DNA of 64,000 nucleotides from Uloborus plumipes (taxonomy: Eukaryota > Arthropoda > Arachnida > Araneae > Uloboridae): positions 1 to 64,000 of the forward strand of contig JAXGGA010003917.1 in assembly GCA_038373865.1 (NCBI GenBank), given 5' to 3'. The position numbers and the translations under genes are program-made. Below are positions 1 through 13,307 of this stretch, in pieces (the first letter of the stretch is position 1; each line of letters opens with the position of its first letter). Below the pieces are notes generated by a model. It was given only the letters and a program-made list of their open reading frames with translations, was not told the origin of the DNA and searched no databases.

Positions 1-284
1 ATTACGATTAACAATGAATCATAAATCTAAAGCTCACCTCTTTTATTTTAGCGTAAAATAAGTTAAAGACAATTATAATTCATGTTCTAATTACCTTGAA
101 ACATTGTTGCATTAATAAGCACCCGGACAGTTCCGGGTATTTAGCTAGTATTACCATACAATTAACTGTATCATATTGTACATTTTTTTGTGTAATTAGA
201 TTCACTGTAATTGAGTCCTGTATTTCCGAAAAACACATCGCGTAAATACTCAATACAGTCTAAAATTTTTTCGTGCCACCTCCG

Positions 285-475
285 CAGCATCTGCGCACGC
301 GCCAAGTCTCTTCTGACTTTCTCGAAATAGGGGGGAAATGCAACGAGGAAGCATCAAGCAAACAAAAGCTGAAGGCAACTGGATGTGCACATCCTAAACC
401 TATTTTCCTTTTTCAAATGAAAGCGTTCGTGGCTGCCAGGCGCACAATACGCAAACAGACAGTACAAATAATTTG
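285..475 (+). repeat. Dispersed repeat R2, copy 1
   Basis: Shares CGCACGCGCCAAGTCTCTTC, TTTCTCGAAATAGGGGG, AACAAAAGCTGAAGGC and GTGGCTGCCAGGCGCACA with 31408-31595. The open frame across it is not conserved in the second copy, so it is read as a repeat, not a gene. Class unknown; perhaps SINE- or LINE-derived. Confidence 0.7.
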
Positions 476-2779
476 CAGCAAACTAATATTTTATTTATAC
501 TTCGGTTAGAAAAAACGTACGTCATCTATTGATGCAGATAGAAATGTAATTACAAGAAGAAATACTCATTCAAGTACTTACGGCATTCTCCAGCAAAGCC
601 AAGATAACATTTTCAATATCCTTATATTCACGCAAAAAAAATTCTTTCCGTTCTTATCTCCTTTCGAAAAAACTCCTACGTAATAAAGACGTTTTATTAG
701 TTCTTTATCTCATTGCTACTATTCAGGCAGCCCAGTGAACCTTTTACCCTTAAGCCCCTAAGCTAAGTGATTTAGAATAATGCATCATACAAGGCCATGA
801 CAGATAACTCCAATATAACTTTCATTGGATTCAAGTAAAGAGAAGACGCGAGTGTGGGCTGCGTTCTATTTCTGCTTCACTTAGTGTTGAGGAAATTCTG
901 TGTTTCCAGACGAGAAACTGTATTTCTCTTTTGTTTTATGTTGCAGTAAATATTGCTAGAAATCCAATAGAAGGGATTAAATTATCTGATTCTGTAAATG
1001 TAGGAGGATACATCCAACTGCCTGATAAGAGCTTTATTATGTAGTAATTCCAACCTACATGATGTATATTTTCATAAATGTGAAGTACCTAGCAAAAGAA
1101 CACATTGCAGAAAATTATTTTTCTTTATCGATGTAATGCGGAAGAAAGTATTGTGCATGTTGCGCAAAAATAAATAAATTAAATAATAAAAGATTTCTGA
1201 ATTACATCATTGCTATCGAGGTTTAGAGTTAGGTTTTCAAATATAATTCTCTAAATTGCACTATTTTCTGAACTCATCGGTTAAGTATTAACTAAGTGAC
1301 TGAAATTTGGTAAAATGGAATGTTTTACTTCTTTTCCACTTTTTTATTTTCTGCAAAATAAACAAATGCAGAAGAAAGCATATAGAAAAAAACAATACAT
1401 TAGTTTTATACATACATATTTTCACTAATGTTCTAGATACATATGAATATTTATTATCATTTTACCTATACATGAAAATAAAATAATTAGCATATAAACC
1501 TTAAAAAAAAGAAAATACTCAAATGCTTAAAGACACATTGTCTTTAAAAACATATTTAAAGCGTACTCACGTTATTCACTCTCTACCAATTACAAAGAGA
1601 GCTGAGACAAAGAGACGAAAATTAGCAGCCATAATTGTTCAAAAAAAGTAAGAAGATGGAAAAAAAAAGTTTCAATTTTCAACCTTGAGATTTTATCTGT
1701 AACAACAAAGCCCAAAAGAATCATCTGTGGAAAGATTAGGATTTTAGCATTAGTGAGAGATCTTTTTTATCTACAACACAATTTGAAAGGATTTTGATAT
1801 TGTTAAAGGAACTTATTTCAATGTTTGCAAAAATATTGTAGAGAATTTCGAGAAAAGCCAAATAATCCCTTTATAGAGGTTTAGGTACTTAGAAAGGTAA
1901 ACGTCATAAATAAACGAGCCGCTTGTTATTTTTTAAAAAAACAATGTTGTAACACACAAATTGCAATATGTTTAACAATTTGTGCTTCATAGCGTTGTTG
2001 TTTTAGGATGTTTTTAAACCTAAAACACATCTTTTTGCACTAAAAAAAGGTTCCATGTGACCCCGAAAGGGATTTCAACAATTTTGATGAGGACTTAACT
2101 GCCCAAAGTATCTTTAAAATTTAAAAATAATGTTACTTTTTTCTTGTCGAGGGGAGGGGAGTGATTTAAGAGACTTGTTTTCCGTTCTGACTGTTTCTTA
2201 TTCAAGAAAATAACAGCATAAAATTATTTATGAGTTATAAATGTGCTTTAAGAATCCCGTTCCGTTATTTAGAACATAGTTAAATAATCAAGTAGGAAAT
2301 ATTGTACAACTTATATAATGTTATCCAATAGAGGATAAACTTATCTATATCTTTTTCTCCTACTTAGTTAGGCATAAAACGAATAAGTTCAACGTTTTTA
2401 ATGATATGTTTTGAAAACTGTAGACAACTGGAGAATTAGGAGATTGCTAACATTACTACTCCGTTAAACAGTTGGAATAAAAGAACACCAAAAGCTAGAG
2501 TCTCACCAGACCACGTGCTATTTTAAACCTTGTTATACTCCACTGAAGTTTCACAATGTATTTATAAAGATCTCAATTTCTAGACAATAAAACAGTTTGA
2601 AACTTCCTTAAAATGCAAAGAAGAATCAAGGACTCTATGCCTGGTTTTTGAACCGCACGAAGAATGACAAATTGCGCTAAGGTACATGACATTTTACTTG
2701 CTTTGCCTCTATATATTTGAAACAGAAAAAAAAACTTTAACAGAAGGTGAAATATTTACAGTACATAATTTTAATGAAT
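476..2779. other. AT-rich spacer, no gene seen
   Basis: No open frame of interest and no repeat shared with the rest of the window. Homopolymer runs only. Confidence 0.6.
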
Positions 2780-3165
2780 CCTAAATATAGTTTTAAAAAA
2801 CTAAAAAATAAGCTTTTAGAGTTAATCAAGCTAAAAAGAAGATTTTCAAAACTATTGAATATCCGTTAAGTTTACATGCATTTATAATACATCAACATGT
2901 AATATAGTTTAACCTTTAGTATTAATGATAGTATTAAATATATTACTGGTTTTTTTTCTAAGATCGTGAATTTTATCTTTAATTCAGTTACATACAAACA
3001 ACTGAAATACTTGTAATACGTCAGCATGTAATATAGTTTAGCCTTAAGTATTAACAATAGTATTAAATATATTACTTTTATACTTGTAAAGAACGTGAAT
3101 TTTATCTTTTATTCAGAGTTACATACATACATACAAACCCACATGAAACTAATAAAAGTATTAAT
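2780..3165 (-). repeat. Dispersed repeat R3, copy 1 (internally dimeric)
   Basis: On the minus strand: GTTTGTATGTATGTATGTAA, then CTCTGAATAAAAGATAAAAT, then a TTAATACT.. block with CTAAACTATATTACATG, and CTCTAAAAGC near 2810-2820. The central block occurs twice (about 2876-2990 and 2995-3110). Same family as 5755-6050, 45345-45650 and 60451-61590. Confidence 0.7.
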
Positions 3166-5754
3166 GACACAACATTATTCGCATGTCATATCTCGCATTT
3201 ATTACTCCAAATGGAATCATTATGCCATAAATACTGCTACATTTTAAGCTTTTAATTAGTCGGAAAAGTTTTTTAAATTTTTGAACTCCAGAATTTTATC
3301 TTCAAAAGAAACCTTTTAGAAACATAAATAAGGATAAAAACATTAAACTCTCGCAAACCCGAAAGTACCTCGTAAGTATCATATCCGAAAGTTAAAATCT
3401 TATCCTATTTGTGAAATTGTCTTACAGATCAAAATTGAATTCACCCTAAAAATGAATCATTTGGAAGAATATATATTTAATCTAATAAATATTGAAAAAA
3501 AAAAAAATTTTTTCGTTTTGGCAGTGATTCGGGATATTATTTGTTTATTGAAAATATCATATATATATTTTTAAATATTCCTTTTTGAAGCAAATAGAAG
3601 TGATTTTACAATTTTTTTCCTTTAAGCTAGTTATGCGTAACAAAGATTATTTTATTCTGTAAAATCTGCATAGACGAAAATCAAGAACTTTAAGTATTCC
3701 CTTCCCCCCCCCCCATTAAAAATCAAATTATGCTGCTTTAAAATAGAAAAATTCTTTATTCTACACACACATCGCTTCAGGCTTAGTTTTCGTTCTATTG
3801 TTTAGCAGACAAGAATGCACATATAAAACTTCTGCATCTTTTTGTCATCATGCAGATCTAATTACGCCTCATTTCTGCCAAACGATGCAGGAAATAGTCG
3901 AAATAACTTTTATTAAAACGAGAAAGTCGTTCTTTGGAAGTTGCAATTTAAATGTATTACAAGCTTTCTCTCATGTTTTATGCTTTTGTGTTTTTTCCTG
4001 TTATCCTGAAGCGGACAGTTAGTTTTGTGGAGATATTTAAGAGTAGAATGATTTTTTTTTTCCTTTTTATTCAGATCATATCACAGAATCGTCGTATTCA
4101 AGACCTACTAAGATTTAAATTAAATCTCTGAAAGGCGCAGTGCAATAGCGAAATGTTTTGTTATAACTGGATTAATTAGAGGATGCTTAGGTCTAAAGAA
4201 CATGAAAGGTATAGTTAAAAAAAATGGGAGTTTTTTTTTAACTACTTTCCAGAGGTTTTTCTTACTTTAAATTGCGGTTGATTTTCTTTCTCTCATAAGT
4301 TCTTGTTCTTTTTTTTTCCTTTGTTTAATTTAACAAATGTAATAAGTAAACCTATGAATAACAATTGAATATAAAAACCTTTGTTCAAGAAAATAAATTA
4401 CGGTTTTCAAAGTAATATTGAAAAAAAATTGCGAATTGCTGAATAGTAATTTGTAATTTTGTGCTATAAAGTGTTGAAAAAGGCTTTGAATAGTTCTAAC
4501 TTGTTTTAATAGTCAATGTTTTAAATATGTCCCTTCGTTGCTCCCTTTATCTTAATAATTTTATGCCAGAACTGCAGAATAAAATGTTTTTATACACCCC
4601 GTAATTCCTTAATCTACTACATTGTTAAGAATTCTCCGTTTTTACAACGCAATTTTTAAAGAAATGTCACCTTTTATGTGGCACAATGTTGATGATACAT
4701 ATGCGCTAGGTGTTTTCTGAACTTCACTTCGGATGCTGATCTGTTTTAAGATTTTTGTTTGGGGAATAGCACAGTAGACCTCAGGTAACAGCGATTAGCT
4801 CTGTTGAGCCCTCTCTTTTTTCATTTTATTCATTCAATAGTACCAGAAAAAGTAGCACTTCAACCATCCAATAAAAACTAATCCCTCCAATCTTATAGAT
4901 TTGTAAATTTTAAAGAACAAAATGTGAAGTCGTACACAGAATAATTTTCGAACGAGAAAAAAAAGTAACATTTTTTTTTTTTTATAATGTTGTAGGCAGA
5001 GAGTGAAACATTATATGTCTCCGTTATTTTTTTAAAAATGAGTAGATTTGTAAGATTTGTAATTTTTTTACGGATGGATAAAACTGGTTTTAATACTAAA
5101 TACTTCAACTAAATTCTAAAACTGATAACCGTAACCATCAAGCGAAGAATACATTAGTACCCATTAGTAGTTTTAAACTAAATCTCCCTCATTCCATCAG
5201 AGAAAATCATTTCATAAGAAAGATTAACCAAAATCCTAATTGCTTTAGTACATTCTAAGAAATTGCAATTTATTCTTACAACAATCTAACGAGTTTCAGA
5301 AAAGATTAACAGGTGGAGAAATTTATTATTTTAAATGCCTTGCCTATAGTGCTTCATATTTATTCAGTTAGGAAATAAGCTTTTCATTACCTAAAAGAAT
5401 AATTAGGATAATAACTATCTAACAAAGCGTTGAGTCACAAGTGGCATTTTCCATGGACTCCCCTTAGAAAATTTCATTTATGTAATTTTCCAATTCACCT
5501 GGCGCTTTCTGAGTCATAAAATTAAGTATACTGAATTATCCAACCAGAGAATATGTACGTTCTCAATTAATAGGGATTTTAATTAAAACTTTCATATTGC
5601 TCGTAATGCACATGGTAGAGCAAATTAATTACTGTTAAAAATAATTAATGTGTATAAATCCTTAAGGTGTATAAATAATGATACAATGTGCAGTTCTTTT
5701 TAAAATTATTTTCTTTTTTGATGTTTTGAACTGAGAATTTTTTTTAATACGCTT
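3166..5754. other. AT-rich spacer, no gene seen
   Basis: Poly-A at 3495-3509, poly-C at 3705-3715 and poly-T runs near 4970. Short open frames at 3798-4022 and 4893-5108 (minus) are unrecognised and probably chance. Confidence 0.6.
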
Positions 5755-6050
5755 TAATTAGATTCACACGTGGGTTTGTTTCTATCTATGTATGTATGTA
5801 ACTCTGATTAAAATATAAAATTCACTTTCTTTTCAAATAACAAAGTTCTATATTTAATACTATTGTAAATACTGAAAGCTAAAATATATTATACGTTGAT
5901 GTGTTATAAGTGCCTGTCAAGTTAGCGGTTATCCAATAGTTTTGAAAATCAGAGATAAATCTGAGTACTTATGAAAAATTTAATTTTGATTAACTCTAAA
6001 AGCGTATCTTTTTAGTTTTTTTTAAAATAGAATTTAATTATTTTGTGTGG
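5755..6050 (+). repeat. Dispersed repeat R3, copy 2
   Basis: Starts AATACGCTTTAATTAGATTC, continues with TATGTATGTATGTAACTCTG, a TATTTAATACTATTGTAAAT core and GGTTATCCAATAGTTTTGAA, and ends near AACTCTAAAAGCGTATCTTT. The inverted AATACGCTTT and AAAGCGTAT near the two ends look like short TIRs. Confidence 0.7.
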
Positions 6051-6239
6051 GTTTAGTATATATTGTTAACAATAACAAGCATGGGCGATTGTTCAATAGG
6101 CTTCCGGGAGGGCATATCAACCGTGTTGGAAACTAGGAGCTGTATAAATTGTATAAGTTTTATGAGGAGAGAGAGGGAGGTGCGACCGAGCTGATAAGGG
6201 GGTCGCCTTAGTCCTGGACGGCCCTGTTTCTTTATTGTC

Positions 6240-6352
6240 GACTTTTTTTATTATTTTGTTATCCTGTAACCTATTATACTATTGTGTTTGCAGAATAATA
6301 TTGTTAGTTTTTACAGCAATAAACTGTAAAATTGCTAGTTTTACAGTTTACT
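6240..6352 (+). mobile_element. Fragment of CTGTAAAA MITE
   Basis: Contains GCAATAAACTGTAAAATTGC and TAGTTTTACAGTTTACTACT, the internal palindromic core of the family, without recognisable ends. At 6353 it joins directly to the dispersed repeat at 6350-6770. Confidence 0.6.
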
Positions 6353-6770
6353 ACTGGGCAATTCCATGCAAGTGTGGAAAAGCGTTGAAAAAATTAAACT
6401 CGAGCAATGTGACTGTTCTATATATTTTTTGGTTTAGAAATGTTAGAAGTTTCTTATTTATAACAATTTTTTGTTAGGAATTTAGTTTTTTAGTTTCGGC
6501 AATACTTTAAAGTCGATATTGGAGTATTTTATTTTTAAGTTTCAATTTTTTTCCATTAGATAAATGTGACAAAGGAAGATTATAGTTTATTACACTTCAA
6601 ATTAATATTGTGAATTGATGAAACAAGTGTTTTCAATTCAATTAAGTTATTTATGTCAATTTCCAAAAGGCTCTGTTCTATGTAACGTAAGTTACCAAAA
6701 ACATGTTAAAGCTTTTAACTAAAACTTACTAAGCAAATAACAGTACTTTTGAATATTGTTTATTTAATTT
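6350..6770 (+). repeat. Dispersed repeat R1, copy 1
   Basis: Matches the reverse complement of 30950-31407 over most of its length: GGGCAATTCCATGCAAGTGT and GGAAAAGCGTTG at the left, then TTTTTTGGTTTAGAAATG, and TATGTAACGTAAGTTACC at the right. A 43-residue stretch (WAIPCKCGKALKK...) is readable in both copies, but the conservation is at DNA level and the frame is not extended. Confidence 0.72.
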
Positions 6771-9700
6771 TTTGTGCTACAATCAAAACGTGTAACGTAA
6801 CTTACCCACACACGCAGATAGCGTAAATTACCTTAGTAGAACTTAAATGCTTGTGTTTAGAAATAATGTAAATTGTGAATAAAACTTACGTGGTTAATAG
6901 GAGTCATTTATTCAAGAATTATTTTAATTGTACTGTATTTACTTAATTTAAATTAATCATACTTCTTAAAATGTCTGTCTTTTGTTAATAAGATTACAAT
7001 ACACCTCTATTATAAATTACATGTTTCTGTTTGACTTTTAAGATATTATTTCTCTCTAAACAATAACACTGCATTAGAATATTTAGGATGTAATGGACTA
7101 TGAATTATTATGCAGGCATTCAAAAATGACTTCTGTTATGATTTAAAGTTATCAAATATGTTTTGGAAAAAACAAATCTAAAAATATTTTATCTCTTTCA
7201 ATTGAAATATATTTTATTCTGTATTAAAATGCCACTGAACTGTACAGAAGAGATGCGCTGTAGAAGGGGTATGAGAAAAGTCATGTGGATATAACAGATT
7301 CATAAATAAACGTCAATCTTTATTATAAAATGTTTTAAAAGTTTTGTCATTTAAAGACTTTAAATTGTACTATACAACAGCTCGGACATCTTGTGATATC
7401 TTTAAAGAAGGCAAAAATAAGGGGGGGGGGGGAGAGAGAGAAAGAGAAGGGTAAGATTTGACCATCGTAAATCAAATGGAGACATCTTATCGATAAAATC
7501 AGTAAAAAGATACGGTGATTTCACCACATAATGCCTATTTAAGTTACCGAAAGTAGGTTAAGTGCTTCTCGAAACCTTCTCAGTCACTATAAGTTTATTT
7601 TTCGCAGGTAATTTTTAAAGCTAGATTGAATCACTGAGTTTGTATGCTATGCTGTTCTGTTTGTTAATGGTTTAAGCATGAAACTTTTCAAAGAATCATT
7701 TATCTTCTTTCATATTTTTTTCTTTCATTTAAGCTTTCAGAATTTTTGGGCAATACATAATCAACGTAAGTAATATTCAGAACATTTAAGTCGGCAAAAC
7801 TACCCTGGCAGCACTGTAGAAGCTACGGGAGACGCATCACACTATTTTGCAACATTTCTAATGTATCACAGCCCCTCTCCTTCTCTGGTTTGCCATAATT
7901 AGCCATTATTTGCTCAACCTCGGGAAACATTAAATGCAATGAGAAACACGAAAATGTTTGCTTTTTTTTCCGGATGAGACAAATTTAAGGACTTTCGACA
8001 TTTAAAACAAAATGCTGGAAATGAGATTTTAAAGTCGAAATTTTTACGCAACAAATAAACATGTATAAGCAGTTTTTCAGTATTTTCCCCTTACCGGTAT
8101 GCGATGTGAAGCATTTTGAATCTTCGCGATTGTTTTTCATTTTATTCGTTTCCGACATTACTTGTTCATCACACCATATGTTATTCTGTAGTTCTAATAA
8201 ACGTTTAAGCAAATGTGGCCATTGAACAGAACAAAACTAAGAATCAAATAAAATGAAAAATAAATCGCGTACTGTTAAAAACGAGACTTTAAAACGCAGA
8301 AAAAACCAACACATTAAACATGCTCTCAAATAACGTGAAACTATTCGACCCGTCAAGTAAATATACCGAAATGGAATTGAATACTAAATTGAAAAATAGT
8401 CGCCAACAAATTAACTTTTTATTTTGTCTTTTATTATCCAAACAGTTTCCATTCGCGGTGGAGATTATTCAAGGGTTGCAAGAAAGTTTAAATGGCCCAA
8501 TTCTCGCCAAGGGAACTGATTATTTTACTGGTCAGAAAATAACATGACGTAAAATTAAGCTTATAATTCTTTTTACCTAAAAACACTAAATATTATGTTT
8601 TAATTGAGCAATTTTGACTTGGATTTCTCAATTCCAAAGTTATTTGAAATTTTTTTGTACGAAAAAGAAGTTTTTAAAAATAACTATTAACGCTTTACAG
8701 ATAAACTATTTCCGTGTGGCGGAACCTTTCTAGTCTTGGCATATCGTACACTGCCAGGTTAAGTTTTCCCCGCCTATAGTTATAAACGTTTATGGGGAAA
8801 GCGTCATTCAAGACAATAGCTCGTTATAGTTATAAAATATAGGCAATTTTTAAAAAGATATTTTTTAGACTTTTTTAAAAATATCAAAATTATTTTTAAA
8901 TATTTTTTTTTACAATTATTGTTTTAATTTTAATATAATATTGTACAATGTGTACGCCCAAAGAAGAAAACAGCCTTTTAAGATGTCTTCTTTGCCACAG
9001 TGAGGTAGATGAGCAAAAGTCATCCTTTTAAGTTTTTAATTATATGAAAACACAAAAAATGTAATTTTACGTTAAGGTTTTAAATTTAACTATACGTATA
9101 AATTTCGGAAGTCACTAAAATGTGTGACAGAAAATAATTATAAAAAGAAAGTAAAGCAATTTTATAACTGAACTACTTGAGAACTATAAATGCACAAATT
9201 TTTTCTCAGTAAAAATATAGATTTTTTTTTCTGAGTTTATGTATCTCATTTTTTCCACTGCTTTGTTGTGACATTAAATTATGAAAACACGTATCATTTT
9301 TAGTGAATAAGACTTATTTTCTTTCAAAAGCAAAAGGGAAGAAATATATTTTTTTTTATCGCTTTTGGAAGAATAAATTTTCTCCATGCCACTAAGCGCA
9401 GAAGCGAATTTTCGGAAAGAAGAAAAAAACTTTTTATATCCTGTAGCAAATGCAGAATCTCAACTGTCACCTTTAAAAATAAATATATATACAAGATCCC
9501 GACTGAATTCGACGTTCTTAGCACTTATCTTCTTCTTGAGCGATAAAATATTTCCTTTTCCAAATGTGAGCAACGCGACCCGAGAAACAAGAACCACTTT
9601 CATTGGGTTTTTATTACGCTCGAAAAAACGTTTTCGTTATTTAAAAATACAACTTTTTCGATCAACAGAGAAAGCAAGTAAATTTAAACGATGAACAATT

Positions 9701-10126
9701 TAAACAAACCGTTTCAATTTTCGTTTATATTGAGAAAGCTGCTTGGATTTACTGTTCTACGTGTAACTGCTTGGATATTTTTTTTTCTTTAAACTTTAAA
9801 AAAATATCACAATATAAGTTGAAAATTACAACATAAAAAGAAAATCATGCAAAAGTTAGTTTTATCGATTTGATTGAAGTAGTTTGCTTCTTATGAAGAC
9901 TTATTTTGTGCCTTGGATAAAATTGCGTAAGGATTTACATTATAAAAGCTATGATACATCAGTATTATTGGGCATAAAAATATAACGGATTTCTAATCAC
10001 TTTGTACACAACTAATATTATTAATTGAATAAAAATTAGTTCACTCGCGTGAAGTTGCTTTGTACTGGGAATTGATGTTGGGAAGTTTGTTGACGGGAGC
10101 GTTTTTTCTGGAAAAGTAAACTCTTA
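6771..10126. other. AT-rich spacer, no gene seen
   Basis: A G-run with GA repeat at 7422-7450 and a TATAAACGTTTATA palindrome near 8785. Open frames at 7985-8212 (minus), 8320-8547 and 9386-9694 have no recognisable product. Confidence 0.55.
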
Positions 10127-10269
10127 GGGTCCTGCTCCACATTGGCGTAAAGCAGAGAAATAAAGCAGAAACGTAAAATGGATTACATAGTGTTCCTATG
10201 GAAAGTACACGGATTTTCGGTTTCTGCCTTCGGTTTCTTCGCGTTTTACGCTGATATGGAGCAGGGCCC
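10127..10269. mobile_element. Small MITE with TTA target site
   Basis: Inverted ends GGGTCCTGCTCCACATTGGC (left) and ...GATATGGAGCAGGGCCC (right), with TTA on both sides (10124-10126, 10270-10272). Subterminal CGTAAA/TTTACG and CAGAAAC/GTTTCTG motifs are also inverted. A 3-bp TTA target and GGGTCC.. ends fit the PIF/Harbinger (Tourist-like) group. Confidence 0.65.
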
Positions 10270-10288
10270 TTACAATTTACAGCTAATA

Positions 10289-10578
10289 GTATCGTTATTA
10301 TTATTTTTATTATTATTACTGTTATTATTATTATTATTATTGTTATTATTATTATTATTATTAGTATTATTGTTGTTGTTGTTTTTACAACTTCTATTAT
10401 TATTGTTGTTTTTGTTATTATTATTATTATTGTTATTATTATTATTATTAGTATTATTGTTGTTGTTGTTTTTACAACTTCTATTATTATTGTTGTTTTT
10501 GTTATTATTGTTATTATTATTATTATTACTAGTATTAGTAGTAGTATTAGTATTGCTATTATTATTATTAGTATTATT
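10289..10578 (+). repeat. TTA/TTG microsatellite (apparent poly-Leu frame)
   Basis: Imperfect trinucleotide repeat TTA with TTG, TTC and GTA interruptions. A roughly 60-bp segment containing TTGTTTTTACAACTTCTATT is itself repeated (about 10375-10420 and 10461-10500). It makes the long open frame 10178-10699 read as poly-leucine; no gene is implied. Confidence 0.9.
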
Positions 10579-11716
10579 TACTCATTTATTTTTAATGGAA
10601 TTGATAAAATTTCTGTGCGGTATTTATTTTCAACGGATTTGGATTCATTCTTCATTCATTTGCTTTATATATTTTTCAAACTCTCAAGGGAATGAGTAAT
10701 AATTTTTTCCGATGGTATATAAATCCAGCTCGAAAAATAAAACAGTCCAAAAATACTCGCGAAGCAATAAGCCTCTTATTGAAAATTTAGCTCTTAAAAT
10801 AAATTTTAAATGGGTTCGTATCCTGTAACTGAATTACTAATCCTTTCCAGTTGTCTTATAGAAGTGAAATGTTATTAACTTTTCACATTCCATGAAAAGA
10901 AAATTCAAAAAACTAATATTTCCAAAGTGACGAGAAAAAAAGTTACACAATACTTCTGCTCATATTTTATGAAAATGCACATCTTTGGGAAAGTAGTAAT
11001 TATTTTATTTTACAGAAGGTATTATTTTCGGAATTAAAGGAAAACAACTAAATTTTATCTTCTCGAAAGATTATTAGAATTCTGAAAGAGTATGCCGATA
11101 ACTTCTATTTTTGACAGCTTGTACTGCAACAAATATTCGAAGAAAGATTGAAAAAACACTCTTTAGAGCTTTAATATGACATTTGTTGTATGCACTAAAT
11201 CTTCTGTGTTATTAACGTAGCATAAATATAAAACTACAATTTGCGTTAGATACAGCATTCTATGTTTGCTATCAGTTTACATTTACTTTTTTCATGTCTT
11301 TTTCAGGCTCTAAGTTTAATATTCATTGGCAGCAATTGGCATTTGTTCAATATTTTTAACATATTAATTAAAAAAGCATCTGCAGTTTTGTATATTTTGT
11401 TTGATTTAATGACATGCTACGTTATTTTTTTCCGGAAGTATTGTTTTTAAAACAAACAAAAAATTTAGTTTTTCTTCGTTATACTGTGTACTATAATATA
11501 TGCGTTATTCTTAGAGCAAGAAATGTATCTAATGTTTTAAAATTGCTGTTACGTATTTACAAGTAATGATTTCTTTATTTTCAACTTTCTTTTATCTTCC
11601 AGTTTGTTTCTATGTGCATTCAAGTCATGTGATTGCGTTTGTTTTTATCTAAATAAACCACCATAATTTTTTCAAAATTGAAACCTCTTTCCTTTCCAAA
11701 TGTATTGCATTTTGTA
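10579..11716. other. AT-rich spacer, no gene seen
   Basis: Nothing beyond short chance frames between the microsatellite and MITE copy 1. Confidence 0.6.
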
Positions 11717-12040
11717 CACTGTAAAAAACGAATGTTGTTTTTACAATATAATACAGCTAATTTTATAGTACTAAACTGTAAAAATTACTAATTTTAGAGT
11801 AATAAACAGTAAATTGCTAATTTTAAAGTTTTAAACTGGAACCTCTGCTACCAGTATTATACTGCTGTTTTTATAATATAATACAGCTAAATTCTACGGC
11901 AATAAACTATGAAAAACATTTACACTAAGAAACTGCAAAATTACTAGTTTTACAGTTTATTACAGTGCATTTTACAGTTTTAAATTAGAACCTCAAATGC
12001 CAGTATTATACTGTAAAAGCAACCGTTCATTTTTTGAGTG
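11717..12040 (+). mobile_element. CTGTAAAA MITE, copy 1 (dimeric)
   Basis: Begins CACTGTAAAAAACGAATGTT after a TA and ends in ...TTCATTTTTTGAGTG. The inside alternates short palindromic blocks such as AATAAACTGTAAAATT and GCTAATTTTACAG. The conserved AAACTGGAACCTCTGCT block occurs twice in the same orientation, so this is two units joined head-to-tail. Non-autonomous; no coding capacity. Confidence 0.8.
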
Positions 12041-12819
12041 AACACCTGTAACAGTTAAACATATAAATAAGAGTTTGAGCTCGACCAAGTCAAATTCAGA
12101 GCTTATTTGCTGCTTTATTTATTTGGCAACAGCATGTGTCGTAACAAATTTCGAAATAAATTAAAAGTTCATAAAAATTGGTCAATGTTTACAATAAAGG
12201 ATGGCTTGTTCGAGCGCAAAATTCTAAGGTCATAAATTAAGATAATATATTTTGCAAAAAATGAGTGCAACAATTCCTATAATTACTGCGGTTATTTATT
12301 TTATAGGGCAATATTTAAGAAAAGATTTTTTCTTAGGCATCAATTTTCTTCCACCGCTTGTTACTTTCTTTTAATTAAATAGCGAACAGTTTTTTTTTTC
12401 TCTTCCTTGAATGTAGAAGATGAAGTGTTAATGACATTCTTACATGCTCATAAACACATTACCGGAAGCTAAACCTGCCAATTTTTTTTAAAGCGATTGT
12501 CTCTCAAAAGAAGATGTAACTAAAAAACTTACAACTACCTAGAAAATGAAATGAGCTTTTTTTTTTAATTGAAAAAACCACTTAGTTTTTTTTGTCTTAA
12601 TTTTCAGGATGGCATTTAAAATGTAATCCTTTAATTAAAAAAATACGTTTATATTGCAATAACTTTTAACGTACTTTTTGTTTGCATCGTTTTATTGAAC
12701 AGTTTAACTAACAACTTAATTAAAACTAGTTTTATACAATGATTTATTTACTTTCTCATGATTGAGGTTTCACAAGAAACTTCGTTCAGACTAGGATTAA
12801 CTATAAGTTTTTTAAACTA
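12041..12819. other. AT-rich spacer, no gene seen
   Basis: Homopolymer T runs; no repeat or coding signal. Confidence 0.6.
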
Positions 12820-13160
12820 TAAATTCCAGCTTGTTTGAAAGTTCTTGGAGAGTACACCTTATCCACATTTAAATTTTTGATTTGAATAATTTTCCGAACC
12901 GTTTGAACCGTTCGGACAACTTCTACACCCAATAACTTTTGAATGAACTGTCCGATTTGAACAAACTTTTTTTGTTCTAAAGACCTCGGCAAGGACACCT
13001 CATTCCTGTACTTGAACTTTGTACGTAAACCGTGCGTGACTTTTTGATTGGAGCAATGTTTGGTTCAATTTTGAACCGCTCAAACAACATAACCTTGTGA
13101 GTGAACTGTCCGATTTGAACAAAAGTTTTTTCGTTCGAAGCATTTCAGGAATGAGAACTA
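12820..13160 (+). repeat. Satellite-like tandem repeat, about 160-bp unit
   Basis: Two units, recognised by GAATGAACTGTCCGATTTGA (12941) and GTGAACTGTCCGATTTGAAC (13101), each followed by TTTTTTTGTTC and a CTCATTCC-type block. Same family as 21290-21890. The mariner begins 11 bp after its end. Confidence 0.8.
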
Positions 13161-13307
13161 AGTGCTAAATATTAGTCAACCAACAAAGTTTATGCGGTTT
13201 TTATTTATTGTTTACTTCTCTGGATTATATTGAGTAAACAGAATGAAGTGGTGGGGGTATCTTTGTATACAAAATAAAGCTTATTTAATGCAGTAATTTT
13301 TAGAGTA

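Noticed and set aside
3121..3140. Short CATA/TATG-type tandem tracts, also near 5785 and 25280
   Set aside because: Examined as possible CRISPR-like or regulatory arrays; they are simple microsatellites at the heads of dispersed repeats.
8700..8860. Palindromic TATAAACGTTTATA and repeated CTATAGTTATAA
   Set aside because: Too short and AT-rich to distinguish from chance; no ends or target duplication.
10178..10699. 173-codon open frame, mostly leucine
   Set aside because: The leucines come from a TTA/TTG microsatellite; the frame begins inside a MITE and has no protein-like flanks.
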